From: Patagioenas fasciata
Lineage: Eukaryota > Chordata > Aves > Columbiformes > Columbidae
Direction of reading: 5' to 3'
Assembly (NCBI RefSeq): GCF_037038585.1
Contig: NC_092521.1
Span: 50,352,398 to 50,416,397 of the forward strand
Length of the DNA stretch: 64,000 bases
Made by a program: the position numbers and the translations under genes. Shown piece after piece: positions 31,067-46,000 of the stretch; position 1 is the first letter of the stretch, and the number at the start of each line of letters is the position of its first letter. The notes under the pieces are model-generated. The model was not told where the DNA came from. It saw only the letters and a program-made list of their open reading frames with translations, and did not search any database.

Positions 31067-34000
31067 GTGAGGGCGGGCGCGGAGGGGCCGGGCGAGGCAG
31101 CGGGAGATGCCGGGGGTGATGGGGAGTTCATCCGCTGTAGCGAGAGCGGGGGGTGAGCTGGGACCCGGGAGGAGAAGGAGGAGAAAGAAGAGGGATGGTG
31201 TCCTTACTCGTCCTGCCCTGCTCAGGGGGAGCCGGCGGGTCAGGGCTATCCCACCAGTGAAAAATAAAACAACAAACCAAAACCCAACGAAACAAAAAAA
31301 AAAAACAGCCCCACCAAAACCAAACCTCTGGCGTTTCATCCCAAAGCCCGAGGGCTGCCCTTCCCCGTGTGCACTCGTAACTGGGAATATGTGTTAACTG
31401 GAACAAAAATACCAAGTATCCAAGGAAAAATGTGAAATATTCAGTGTTACAGCAGTAGTGATGCAAATATTAGGTTCCTTGGACCATTTGACAGTTTAAT
31501 TAACGGGCAAATTAAGGACAAGAAGGCTGTTTCCTACTGTGCAGCTCGGTTGCCTGTTGGTATTGCTGAAATGTCTAAGCAAAATGAGAAGTGGACTGAA
31601 GATGGCCACATTGAGAATAAAGCTGTAGAGTTTAAACATAATTTGAAGTTGTTTTTGTTGTGTTTGTGTTGTGTTTTTTTTTCACTCTGAGAGGGGGAGA
31701 TAGAGTAACTGCTCCTTGCTGTCTGATTTATCAGAGAGTGTGTCTGTATTTCTGGTGCAGATTTCGAAAATAAATTATTTTTTTGAAGCAATTTGCGTAT
31801 GGATATCCTGAGGGAGACTTAGGAAGAAAGCATGATTTTGGAGGTGAAAATAAAATCTCAGCACTGGCTACTGGTTTCTGTTCCATGGTGTACTTGCCAT
31901 TAAAGATACCCAGAAGCAGACTGAAGTCCAGGTTTGAAACAAAGTTTGTAGGAAGAGATAATGCACGTGATTTGACAGACAGCTGGGAGCAGAGATTAGT
32001 TAAGCAGAAAGGGGTGAGAAGAGCTGCCAGATTGCATCATACATTGAAAAAGGCACTTGGCTTCAGTATACTTGAGTGGAAGTTGGAAGGACCTTGACAT
32101 AGGGCCTCCATTTTCAAACCTGAATGTAGGGTTTAATGTAGTAAAAACAACCAGAATATAGACCTCTCAGTTGTTGCAGGTGGTATATAAATGCAAACAG
32201 GGTACGGGCATGTGCAGGTATCCTCTTGATTTAAAACCCATGTGACAGTTCTGATAAGCGTATATGTGTAACATGACCTTTTGTGAATCAACATGCTCTG
32301 TATATTGATACCAGATTCTTAGTGACACCCCTCACACCTAAAAACTGGGCCTTGCAAAGTGTTCAGCACAGTTTCCTCCCTCTTGAAAGCTTTCGACTTC
32401 TCCTTTTGCCATTGACAGCTTCTGCTGGCTCCTGGAAGGAATGGCAGGTACCTTTCCTTTCCTCTGAGGAAGCTTCAGTCATTCTTCTTTGCAGAAATAG
32501 AATTTATATACTTCTTTATGGGAAGTTGTTAGATCCTGATATACATATCAAAAGGTGTATGTATTTCTGCCTTGTATTTGCATATGTACATATATAGTGG
32601 GAAAGGACGCTAGTATCCATACTCGCAGACCCTGACACAGCATAATAAAGCGACAATACAGAGGCTTTGCTTTTTCCCCCATCATTTATTGCATCTCCAA
32701 AGGGCTTTATGGACTGCTTAATGTTTTACACAAAATGCTGTGTGAACAGAATGGTAGGTCTGTAAGATGAATTAATCATCACATTAAGATTATAGGTCAT
32801 GATTCTGCCAAAGGTTGCCTTTGCTGTATGATACAATTTTAATTTACAAGTGCTTCCATCTTTTTGTTCTGTTTCACTCTTTTCACATTCAGTGCAATGC
32901 ATGGAGTGTGCTCAGAAAGTGAATGATCAATGCAGAAGGTAGCCTTCTCTCTATCGTTCAGTGTGTCCAGTCATGTGTGTCTGATAACTTCCACAGTGAC
33001 CGGGGCAGCATCCAGCAGTTCTGGCTTGGAAAGATAAATTACCTTTTTTTTTTTTTTTTCAGTTGTCTTTTTAATTTGTATTTATTTTGGTAGAAACTTT
33101 TTGTGTTTTGTTGCCCTCATGGTTGTTTGTTAATGTTAAAATGCTGTGGGTGTTTGATGTCCATTAATTTGGTATTTGTTTTCCAGTATGTCCTGTCTGT
33201 CCTGAATTTTACCTACCCTACCCTTTTTCAAGGGTAAGTACCATTTTAAGATACAGTTGCTTGAAAAATGGCTTTAATCAGTAAGTGTCTGACTGTTCCA
33301 TGCTGAAACTAACTTTAGTACCTCTTGTCGTTACTGGCTTTTACAGTCTAGGGAACATACTTTATGAAGCCTTAGTAAAGCATTCATTAATATGTCTTGC
33401 TAATTTTTAAACATCATGATGGTGGTGTAATTAAAATAAATAGCCTCCATCATTTCTCATTTTTCTGAAAGTCTTATGATTCAGCATAGAAAAGTAGTAT
33501 AATACAGCCTGTCTTATTTGGAAATGGCACTCATGGATAATGTGCAGTTGCGGTGTATTCTTTCACTGTGCTAATGAAAACCAACCTTAAACCCATCTCA
33601 GGCACATACAATTACTATGTTGCTTATTTTCATGCTCACCCTTTGTTGTAGCTCTGCATCACAAGTCATTGTCATATCTTAATGATCGTAATGAGAAATT
33701 TAGTGTTTTGTCAACTATCCATATATGCCTTCAGTGCAGTTAATATTTTGAGAGACATTTAGTGAAAATCTGGCTTCTTAGAGTCAAGACTTCACCCATT
33801 TGTTCTTTTGAGATAATAGAAAATCCACAGACACTGGATATATTTAATTCCTTTACTGCTGCTTGACATGGTTTATATTTTTCCCTGACTTACAGCCACA
33901 GGATTCTGATGATTTTAAGAATAACTGCCTTGGGAATCTCCATTTTCTTTAAGTGGATGCAGCTCTATTAAGTATATGATGAATACTTTCTTCAGTCACA

Positions 34001-37000
34001 TGGGGAAAGGATTTTGAGTAATGTATGTAAAATACAAATGCAGTAAATCAGCAGTAAAGAAGCATATTTCAGTGGCAAGCAACTGCCTTATGGCATCTGT
34101 GTTAACAGTTACTTCCTTTTTCTAATATTTGGAAATGCATCTCAGTATCTTAATCTTTTTCTGTAAGTTCTGGGTTTTAAAAGGTGACCTTTCCCTGAAA
34201 ATTATTAAGTAGCTCAGATGCACTTTCATTTAGAACTATGACAGATGAGCAAAGAAGGAAAAGTGTGTTAGACTCAGTTCACACTGTTATTGTTCATTGT
34301 CATTGGTTTTGTTCCCTATGTAATTTAAGACTATATTTCATAGAGCTAAGCATCTGGAACTGTTACTAACTTCAACTTCTGTCCTTAAAGCCTGAGACAA
34401 GAGGAAATTCTTTACAGTAAAGTTGATGGGAATTAATCACTGGCTTGGAATAGGTCATCAAACATCAGGGATACCTGGCTTTTGAGCTCTCATATGCTCT
34501 TAATCTAAAAAAAGGTGAAGTGAGCTGTGATAATAGCATTGAATATTCATCATATCCGTGTGGACAATGAGCTCACCCTTCTCTGACACTGTCCAACTGT
34601 ATGTAATACTGCATAGAGTGAATATTTGTTTATTTGTCTATGTGTGAGAGAGATTATAAAAACTTTCTTAAATGCATTGCAGTGAATGGGAATAATAAAT
34701 AAAACTACTTCTCTAGTTGTTATAGATGTTAATGTGATTTAACACTGTAGTACAGTATCTCTGTCTGAACTGTGCTAGATGTTCAAGGATTTTCCGCTAA
34801 GGAACATGAAACACCTCTCTGAAAACCACTACCTTAAGGAAGAAGGAAGCTAATAACTTATTTTAAAGCTTAAAAAAATCTGTGTGCATCACTACTAATT
34901 TTAAGTTATCTGCAAGCATTTCTAAGGCCTCACATACTATTTCCATAATAGACTAAGGGATGCCTTTATGGTAGTATAAGTCAGTTAAGTCAGTGCAGAA
35001 TGTGTGTAATTGTTACATACCTTTTCAATGAGAAAACCACAGAATTGTGGTTTATGTGCAAGGTTATCTGCCTGTAAAGATGTTTTCTTTAGAGGCTTTG
35101 AATCAGAGGTTCATGCAGCATAATGGTGTTATTGTTGATGACACTTGATGCTTCCTACGCAAGTTGTAGCGGGGGGCAGGAAAGTGTTCTGAGCTTGAGG
35201 AAGTTTATAATCTAAACCCAGCACAAATAACCATGGGAAGTCACAGAGCTAACATTTGAAACTACTAGGACTACACACGTCATCCTTAGGGCTTATTATT
35301 TCAGCTGAAGCGATTCTTTGAATCCTGAAATATTGTTTATTTGTTCTAACAGTAACAGTTTATTTATAAAAATATATTAATCTCTTGTCGTGAACCTTAT
35401 CTCACTTTCATCTTCAGATCATCATGACTGTAGCATCACTATTATTATTGTAAACCTTATGTGGGAAGAGATGATAACATTTGGATTCAGTAACATGACT
35501 AAAGTAATTGTGGTAGATGGTAATTTACAAAGCATTTGAAACAAGAGGTGGGAGAACCAGACTATTAAAGAATTTGGAGGAAATTAAGGCCCAGAAAAAT
35601 GAAAGATTCAAAGAGGAATAGTGGCATGCCTGGAAACCTAGAGAAATGGTAGATAACTAGAGACATGGGTGTGCTGTGAGAATTTCTGTGGATTCTAAGG
35701 TCATGCTCCCCATGGCTAAAAAGGATAAAGAATTAAGAGGTGCTGTTTTGTTTCTGTTTCAGGTGGCAGACATTAGTGGGTGGACTTCTGCTTCATGTCT
35801 CTTGGAAGCTGGGCTGGGTGGAGATAAACTTGTGTTCAAGGTACCGTGGGGTTCTCAGTAGCTGCTAAATGCTTATTTTCTGTAGCTGCATTATGACGTA
35901 GTTAGGTTGGTTGTGGAAGTTAGGAGCTTGCTAAAATATAAGTCGGGGTGCATGTATGCGTTCTGCTTCATAGGTGTAGAAGAGATCTTGTGGTTTGGTC
36001 TAATGAATGTTCAATGATGCATGCTTCAACTGATTACTAATATGAAGTGGATTCAGTTTAACTTTGGTAAGAGAATCAAAAAAGCATAGCCATTCGTGAA
36101 AACTAAAAGGATAACTTATTCAACCGTCTGTCCACATCTCTTCCCTGGAGTATTTTATAGCATTATAAGAGAAACCTTAGTAATGTTCGTTAAGAGCATT
36201 GACACACCCTTCCCCAAAACCCCAGTGCAGTGAAGTCCACAAATGTCATCTGACTTTTTCTCTAAGAAATGTGTCTTATAAATGGGAATCACTCACCCTT
36301 GCCTAACTCCAGCATTTATAGCCACACAGCAAGAGCAGCCATTGCAGTACAGGATTGGCATAATAATCAAACTCCAAATTAAAAGGTGCTTTGTAGACGA
36401 AGGTCACCTGCTTGAACTGAGTGTGATGGCAACTCAGAAGAGTTGTCCAGCACACTGCACTCTGCTCAGGTGTGTCCATTCTGTGGTATGAAATGTGGCG
36501 TATCTTTTTTATTTTGCAAAATGTTGTAATTTAGAAGATGTATGCCCACAGCAATTGTTGAATCTCCATCTCTGGAGATATTCAAAACTTTACTGGACAA
36601 TGACCAGTGTAATGTGACTTGACTCAGAAGCTGAAGAGGATTGGACTAGATGACTGCCAGAGTGCCCTTCTAGTGTAACTTTTCTCAGTGATTCTGTATT
36701 AGTAAATGACAACTGATGAATTTTCTGGTTGGGTTTCAAACAGTTGTCTTGCAAAACTGAATCTCCTCATTTGGAATGAAATTTTGGTTTTTTTATGTCA
36801 GAAGAACCAGACTTAGTTCTGTTTTCATGTCTGTGCAAGTGACTACATCACCACCAAAACTTTAGTCAAGTTGTAAATGGAAAAAGGATTTAACTTCCCA
36901 TCTTGTATCAACGGCATTGATAAAATGAGAATATTGATGTAAAAGCTGTCATTGATATTGGTAGAGGCAGGATTTGGGTCCAAACCTTGCTTTAGTGACA

Positions 37001-40000
37001 GTTACTGATATATATACATTGTTATAAAACATATTGTTTATGCAGGCTTTGTCTTCACAGTACAGTCTAAAGGACAAAGGAATACGACCATCAATAGTGT
37101 CCTTTTTACTTCAGCTTTTCATCACTAGATGGTTACTTTTGCTTTAAATTGTGAAATTAAAGAAGTTGAATATTTTTTTCCAGCTTGGAAAAGGTATTTT
37201 TATTTTTTCAAAAGTCTGAAGACATTAAAGAAAATACTGGAAAAGAACCATTTTCGGCTGTCAAAGGGGATGTTTTTATCTAAGAAAGGTTTAGGTGAAA
37301 AATTAGTTCATGTTTTGATTTCAAGCCGCTAGATGTCAGCACACTATAGGAAAAGTGATTAAGATACATCGTCAGAAACCTGGTCATTACTTCAGCTAAT
37401 CCAGAATGCCTTTTCTAGAATAGACTGAATTCAATTACCAGAATGAATTGACATGTTTTGGCTATAATTCAGCCAACTACTGAAGCATAAGTTTAAATCT
37501 GTCTGTCTTTAGAAGAAGAATTAAGCATGTGCTGTAATGCTTTGCTGAACTGGAGTTGAAGCGTCTATCTCCTGTAATAAAACCAAAACAAAGCAAGCAA
37601 AATACAGACAAACCAAAAGACAAAAAGATGCCCCCAAGACAACCAAAAAACTCCACAACAGATAAACAGAACATCTCAAAGCTTCTGTGTACCACTTCTA
37701 CTCAAGCTGCTTCCCTCCTTCCATTTCCAAAGGTGATTTTTCTTTTTCTTTTTTTTGTCCTTTTTTTTTTCCTGGTGTATGTTTGGGATATGTAAGAATA
37801 CCATATCTAGTCCCTGGTCTTCTCTTGCTTCAAATAATAAACTGCCACCCATTTGTTTGTTTGTTTCCACAAAAATCTCTGTATTTCTGTCATGTGGACT
37901 GATCTCATAGTCTTTCTGAGCCAGTTCAGGCTATCCCAAAGTGTCTCAGCAGAATGATTTTATTACATAGAGATCATCACCTTTTTTTCTGAGATCAGGA
38001 ATGCTAACTTCATGATAAAGACCAAACAAAAGAATTTTACCTGGAGTAATTTCTCTTAGGTTTTGTGGATACCCTGCTTTTCATTTGCTTACCCCCAGTA
38101 TTCCCAGTTGTGAGGGGCTCTTGTCGCCATCATTGTTGCTTCTAGGGGGTGAATGGTGACTGTCTGCAAAACATGTATCCAAAGCAAGGGTTCTGTGGAG
38201 GGCAGAGCAATGTGTGCAGCATCTGCACAAAGCTTCCAGCGCTGAGATCTGCTGCCCAGCTTCTGCCTGTCCTGGTATGCACTGTAAGTCCTGTGTGTTC
38301 TGCTTGATATTTGTCATAGCACATGAGTTTTCCCAACAACTAAGCAGCAGCTTAGAGCAGGGGTGTCAAACTCATTATTACCAGGGGCCACATCAGCCCA
38401 TGTAGGAGTAGTTACATTTATACAGTCCTAAAATTACATTCGGCCCTTTGAAGGCAAGTGGCCCCCAGTGACAATGAGTTTTACACCCCAGGCTTAGAGC
38501 CTTGCTTAAACCAAAGCTCCAAAGTGTGGTTTAGGGGATGCTACCCATTGACTGAAGCGGGCTTTGGGTGTAGCCTTAGCCACAACAAACTCATCGGTTC
38601 TTTTATGTCGCTGAGCTTTCCTGTTTTGCCTGTATATCACTGTATTGCCAACATAAGAAGCTACTAATTGGTTTACATACAAGACAGATTGTTGGTGCTG
38701 ACACATTACATCAAACATCCATGCATTCTTTTGCAGTCCTGAAATTTCCACTTGGCAGCATAAACTTCTACCATTACATCATGGAAAAGGCATTTGAAGT
38801 CCTTTTCCATTGCGCTTGCATTGGAGATGAAGATATATTTGGGATTCCTAGAATTTAATGGTGGGGAACATGAAAGAGTGACATTATGTTCTAAATGAAA
38901 ATTCAGTTTTCATCGTGTGTTCTTTTCATCTTCCCAGCCATCCTTTCTTTTCTCCCCTCCCCCCTTTCTTCCATTTGTTTCAGTTCCAATAGGATGGGGG
39001 TGTTTTTGTTGATAAGGAGGTATGACAGTTTTAGATCCTGATCTTGATGAAATTGCAGCTGAAGTCAATAACCTTAAAAGGAACAGTGTTTGTATAAAAA
39101 ATTATGGTGGCTACCCCAAAAAACAGAGCAAATACTTCTGCCAGTGAAAGGATCTAAAGGTTACTCTATTTTCCTTACCCTGGGTTTTTGATCAAGTCTC
39201 TTAGAAAATTATATGTATAAAACAAAGATAAAATGTGTGGTTTTGGTCTGTATTTACATGAATTTTTGGATATGTTTTATCTTCATTCAGACTGGTCTGG
39301 TTTTCTTGTGTTCCATGAAGTGTGGTACCTATAATTACGTTTTAACTCTTACATGTTAGCTGCAAATGTAATCCAAATTAAGGAACTACAAGCAATTTGA
39401 TTTCATTTTGAGAACCAGCGTTATTCACTAGCGTTTTATTGACTTTAGTTTGAAGCTTGGGAAGAGTGAATGGGGGTAGCAGTGTCTTCAGTCCTGGGAA
39501 GCCTTTGGAGCAGGGCCTTAGATCACTGCTACTCCTGTTCTCCCTTGCTCAAAATCTTACATTATTCTCTCTGTAATTTGCCACCTACCCAATCTATTTT
39601 TCCCCTTAAATACCAAGATCAAAAAAAGAGGAAAAGTGCAAATTCTGAAGCTCCTTCTCAGAACTGAAACCTGACCCTACCGCAATAACCATGGCTGAAA
39701 AAAATATCAGCTCGATCTGCGATGACTTCATTCCTCCATTAGTTGTCAAACTGCCTCTAGGAGTTTGGCTTAGTCAGAGGAGTATCATTAGGAAATCTCA
39801 AGAGACAGGCTCCCACAGAGACAATCTGATCTTTAGGAAGAATTTCTTTGTAAGTCTGGCTGAGAAATGAATGTGTGGGTGGGTAAGTGTATCTGTACAT
39901 AGTGAAAATGTGTGCTGTCTGTGCAAGTACGCCATTTTATGCCTTCATTTGTCAGTTTTTCTTCCTTTTACAGTGCATCAAGGAAATTAGCTGAAATTTC

Positions 40001-43000
40001 TCTTCCTTAAAACCAATAGGAGTAATTTCCATGACACAAACACTTCTGGAGTGATAGAAGCCAGGGAATAAGTAAAAGAAAGAATATATATCTGCAGATA
40101 GTCACTTCATCTAACCCCAGATAGGAACTAATATCTGCCTCAGACTTGTTTACTACATGAGAGGAATACTGAACAATTGGACAATGAATTTAATATGCAC
40201 ACCCTTGAAATACATGTACATATATACATATTATTATATTCCTTTGAAACCACTGTTGCTGGCTGTATGTAAACAGAATGTGGTGAAGTAATGGGATTTT
40301 AATTGTTTTCACAGGTCTGAAATCCTGTCATGGCTTCCTGCTTCAGTACTGTTTGTTGGCATTATTTATGCTGGCTCTAGGGCACTGTCTAGATTGGTAA
40401 GAAATGCACAAATAGAAGTTGGTTCTTTATTACCTCTATGAGCAAAAAACATTCGCTTCTTACAAGGTGTTTAATGCTGATCCTGGATTGAGAGGAAAGA
40501 AGGGAGGAGGGGTTTAAGTAATACGTAATCCATTAATGGTGCTAGAGCAGTGGTCCAGTCCTACACAGTGTGGAGCAGTATCCAAAAGCACCTCTGTGAC
40601 AGTCCAAAGCACTCAGCATTTCTCCAGAGTCCTTCGTGTTTTGAGAACAGATCCTCAGCGGTCTGAATTGTGCAAGTAAGGGAGAAGCTGTAAGAGGTTA
40701 CTAGCTGTAGTTTTGTAAAAGGGGAATGGGCCTGTGGGAAATCCTTCCAAGGAAAGGATGAAGATCATTTCAGTGAGATCCTTTCCAGGATTTGAGAAAA
40801 AATAAATTGAAGGTTGGAAAGAGATTATGGGAAGGGTTAGATTAATCAGTTTTATGATCATTCCAATCACAATAGCCTACCAAATGTTTAGAGGATATTG
40901 GATCTACTTTCACTGAAGTTAAATGCTTTTTACTTAAATGATATAGTCTTTGTTTAAAATAAAAAATAAAGGTGATGTGAATTTTTAAAAACCAGCAATG
41001 CTTTACTGGTCTTATGCAGTCTGCAAGGCCAGATTCTGCACTAGTTCCCTTCTGCATTCTGTCAATGCATCTTAATCTAACTCTGGGGCCAGCTCCTAAG
41101 CCCCCAAGAAGGATCAAAAGGGAATTTTTGACAAGATTCTGCTTGTAGTGATCCCTTGCACATCCCAGTGGAGAGGTAGTGTGGAAAAAGACAGGAGGTC
41201 TCTGTCCCGACAAACAAGGCTGGGGGCCTCATCTCAGACCTGAGTGGTGTTTGGGAAGCACAGGCATGTGCTCAGAAGCCCTGTGCCTCCAGATCAGGTC
41301 GGTCTGGGGGTGATTGCATTTATTTCCTCTTAGCTCCTTGTCAAAGCAAGTTCCATTGGGCTTCCTTGGTGTAAACTGAGCAAAGATCCCTAAGGAGAGC
41401 CCTGCCTGCAAACAGCAATAAAGCCTTGGTGGCAGCATCTTTTCAGTCTGCTCACCTGGGAAGTGGAGGTGGTATAAATTGCATCCTCTCTGCTATTTCT
41501 TCTTACTTCCTATTCATCCCTAAGTCACCCCGTTTCCCTCCTGTCCCCGCTCTGATCATTCAAGAGCGAGATGCACTGGAGTGGCAGAAGGGCTGTGGAT
41601 GGTTTTGATTTGTATCCCAGACCTTTCTTAAGGTGCATCTCCCATTTCTGAATGGCTTTTTGATGTACATGAGTGGGGATTTAGAGGCCTAGTTCTGTGG
41701 CCATTTTGAAAGGATAGACAAAAGGACAGGTAGTCTCAGGCCATAGTTATGAGGTGATGCCTTGTGCTGGGGCTAAATTCAATCCTACATAGAAGCTTTA
41801 CTTACAGTAACTTTGCATACAACAATTTTATGACACAGTGAGAAGGAAAATAGACTCTCCCAAACGTCTACCTGAACTGGCTCACCTCAGCAGCATATTT
41901 GAATTGAGTGGGTTTATTCTTAAAGCAGAAAATTATGTATGCTTTTTTTTTGATCAAATCCAAGGAGACCCACTTTCAAACACTCCTGTATACTGGCAGG
42001 GTGATAATCTTAATTTCTCATTGTGCCTCTCCCTAGAGGTGCTGGCAGCCTCCCCTGCCCAGGAGGTCAGGGCTGGAGCTGGAGGAGTGCTGGTTAGCTC
42101 CGGACTGTGATGCATTAACAAAAGTATGCAGAGCTGTGAGGGGAGGTTTGTACAGAGTCTATTCTCCCTGTCTGCCCAACCAGTAAACCTTGCTTTTCGT
42201 AAGCATTAAGCCCACTCAGAAATTTAAGAAATACTCACATCAAAGACAATAGACATATGGAGAAGTTTATCTGGGCTAGGCAAACTGGAGCCATTCTTGG
42301 CTCCAAAACACACTTGGAAGAGCCAAAAGCATGAGGAAGGAAAGAAAAACCCAACAAATTGCCTTCACAAAAGGAAGAATGTAAATTCTGCTGTCAACTT
42401 GTGTTTTTTTCTTGTATGTCCTATTACTGTGTCAGGCTCAGGATGCTGTTAGATACTTCTGGTTTTTTGTTCTCAGTTGTCCAGCAACAGGATTGAGAAC
42501 TGTTTTTCAGAACCTTTGAAGCTGGAACTGAGAACGTCATGCCAGTTGTGTTTGTGTGACATTTTTCATTCCTTGGTAATTTAGAGGTGTTAAAAGTTAT
42601 CTTGGTGTAACTGTTAAGTTTATGGATACACCCAAGTAGTCATTATGACTTAAAATGTTTAATTAGCGATGCTTATCCAGCTTGATGGGAATGAAAAGGA
42701 AAATGAGAAAAAAAATCCAGATTTCTGAAAACAAAGTCAAATTTAAGAGGTATTTGCTGCTTATATCACCTGATACTTAAAAGGCGTGGACTTCACTGAG
42801 AAATTAACTCATTCTCTACTCATGTGATTTAAATACTATAAAGAAGTGGGGAAATACTGCTTCTTAAAACTGCCTTAGTCTTTAGATTATCTTAATTGGA
42901 ATAGAGAATTGCTACTATTTCAGCTGAGAGACCACAGATCTGCTTTAGAGGAAGTATTATGAACCACTAATTCTGGTTGGTTTTGCCTGGGGCGATGGGT

Positions 43001-46000
43001 GTTTGATTCACAATTGTTATCATTGGGGTTTGTTTCCTAATGATTTCATGCTGGGATGGTGTCCAGATACCTCACTGGGTATAATTTCAGCATCACTCGT
43101 GTATGAACTATTATATTTCTATGCTAATTTCTGGCAGCTCTTCCTCGCAGTAACTGAAAGAAATCACTTGAAATCATCTTGCCCATAATTTTGTTGCTAG
43201 GAGTCACACTGTATTCTTAGCACCAGCAGGCAGAGATAGGAAAAATAATGAGAACTGTTTACCGTGGAGGCTGCAGATATTTGAAGAGAGACGAAACTAG
43301 AGGCAGAAACCTGGTGCAAATCTCACCGAGGTAGCTGTGTTCAAACAAACCGAGTGTTGGAAAGCAGGAGGAGAAGCAAGCATGGTCTGCATCTAAAGAT
43401 GCCTGTGCCATCTAATAGTGATTGGAATGAGTCTAAGTCCCTTTTAGGAGATGTAGCATGGGTTTACAATTTAAAAACAAAAAACAAAGCAACCACAAAC
43501 ATATGGGACAGCTGTACTTAAGAGGAGTACTCCTTCCTATGTATGTGACTGTCCTGGGTTCATTTGAGTGTTTCTGTTCTCTCTCAACGGCAGCCTATCC
43601 CGGTGTTCCTCACTGTGCACAATGCAGCAGAAGTTATAACCTGTGGGTTCCAGAAGTTTGTGCAGAAAGAGGTAATTGATCTGTTAATTGATACATTCAA
43701 GACACCTCCTGTGATATAACTGCCCTGTAGCAAGATACCTGATTTCTTTTAACATGGGCATGAATGCCACGTGCTTTGCTAGTCTCGCTGTGATATCTAG
43801 TCATTAATGAAACCCAGAGAGAGCTTTGCTGTTGGCAAGTGTCTGTATTGATGTTTTCTTTTCTGCTTTAGTTGATGAAACACTGCAAGTGCCTATCGAC
43901 AGTTTAATCTGCTTTTTTAAGACTGGCTTGGTCCTGCTTGGTTTTTCCTTTTGAAAGTTAATATCCCCTTTTTCTCGTGCCCCATGTAAGGATCTCTTTG
44001 TTTGTGATGAGAGGGAGGAGGACTGGGTCCTTAGATCTAATCAGTGTGATATATTTACTGTGTTGTGTGATTATAGATAGATCACATCTCCACATGAAAT
44101 GCAGCAAAACCAGAGCATTTTTGGATTTATTTTAAATGCTTTAGAATTTGTCCCAACACCTATTAAAGTCAGAAGAATATTTCTGGTGCCCTTTAGTAAG
44201 AGCTGGGTTTGTTTCTCACAAACTGCATTGGGGATTCTTCTTTTTAGGCTATAAAATGTTTTTCTAATTGACCAGAGAGCTGTTGTGTGAGGTAACACTG
44301 GGAAATCATTCATCACAGAAGTAATTTCTACAGTGGCCTCTGGCTCGCTGTGGGAGAGATCTTCCATTCACTACATGTGTTGTGTATATAGAAGACAGAG
44401 AAGTGGCCTGTGTTGGCTACTCCTGACAAACTCAAGAGGTCACTGAGGTTATGCCTGAGGGAAAAAGCAGTGTGTACCATGGCATGTCCATGTGGCATTG
44501 TCCTCTGATTAGTGTCTCTGTCGAAGTATTTCATATCTTCCTTCTAGCTCTCATGCTTATTACTCTTCTCTTTAAAAACAAAAGCGCTATGGACAGGGGT
44601 AATGCAAAAACAGGTCTTGCTGGAAAGCTTCTGGGGAACAATTTTGGACCAAAGGACTGGGAAACTCTAATGAGTTTAAATCAAGGCTGATTTGGCTGGA
44701 GTAGTACCCAGTTAATTAAGAATACTCAATATTTGAGTGCATACAATACACAGTTTTGGTATAGTGCAAGTTAAGTTTGAGGACCGGGTATAAAGTTCAC
44801 ATCTGGTTTTAGGTTTACCTGCTGGTAAGTAATCTGAAAATATAAATCAAGTTGAAGTAGGCTAATCTGCAATCCTGTTTTGTTTTTTTTTTTTTTCAGA
44901 TTACATTTGCTAATCAGTGCTCAAATGTAATGGGCTGTTGAATGTTGCTTGCTGGATTTTTAATGTGTTTGGTGCAGTCAGATCAGCTGTCATCACTTTC
45001 CTCTTTTTGGAAGGAGAAAGCACTATTTTACGGTTTTCAAATGTTAATTTTTTTAATCATTTTTTTTTTTTTACAGCAAACCTCTCATCTGAAAGTCTGT
45101 AGGTAAGCTTTTGAAACTGCTCAGATTCAGACTTGTTTTGACTCCAGCTTCTGTATTTGCTTCAGATAATGGCACACCAAAACAATGAAGAATGTAAGGC
45201 ACATTCTCATGGGTGGTGAGCCCAAATTGCAACATAGGAGTAATTAAGTATTTTTAAAATGTATTTGCCTTTTTTTTTTTTTACCAATTGCTTAAGTAGA
45301 TACATATTTGTCTCCTTGTAAAAACAAAAAAGCCAGAAGGCCAGTGTTCCTGAATAACAAAGCAGTGCTTGTAAGAATGTTTTTGGAAAGAAGATGGAAA
45401 CCAGGTTTGAAGTTCCAGTGGGTAGTCTTAAACACTAGGAGAAAGATAATGAGTGTGATAGAAAATAGCTAAAAAATGCCTTTCCTAAGAAATAAAAGGT
45501 TAGTGATATCTAGTTCTGCTAGAATAGTTCATATTAAGCTACACAACCTACCAAATCTCCTTGGCCCCAGTTGTTTAGGCTCCAAAAAGGAGATAGAAAG
45601 GGACAAACAGAAGACAGCCAGTCATGTATTAGAAGTTTCTTTCTACCCCCCATCCCCTGGAAGAATGCATATTTGCTGTCTTCTACATTCTGTAATCTTT
45701 TAGCTCTGGATAACATTGGGTTATTATTTAGTGTACTTAGAGACACCATCTATCCTAATTTCTCCCTGTTGTTTCCGTTATTTGACTTACTGTGGCCTTG
45801 TTTTCCCTACTGGATTATTGTCAAGGATACCAGTTTTTTATCATCTTCATTCTGTCTTTTCCTATGCCCCTAGAGAGCAAGAAAATAAGTTACAAAAGCA
45901 AATGTGTGTTATTATTAACAATGACAGTCCACAGAAATTCCACATCAGTGTGTTCAGTGTAGCCTGTCGAAATACTGACTCAGCCACAGGTTAAGAATTT

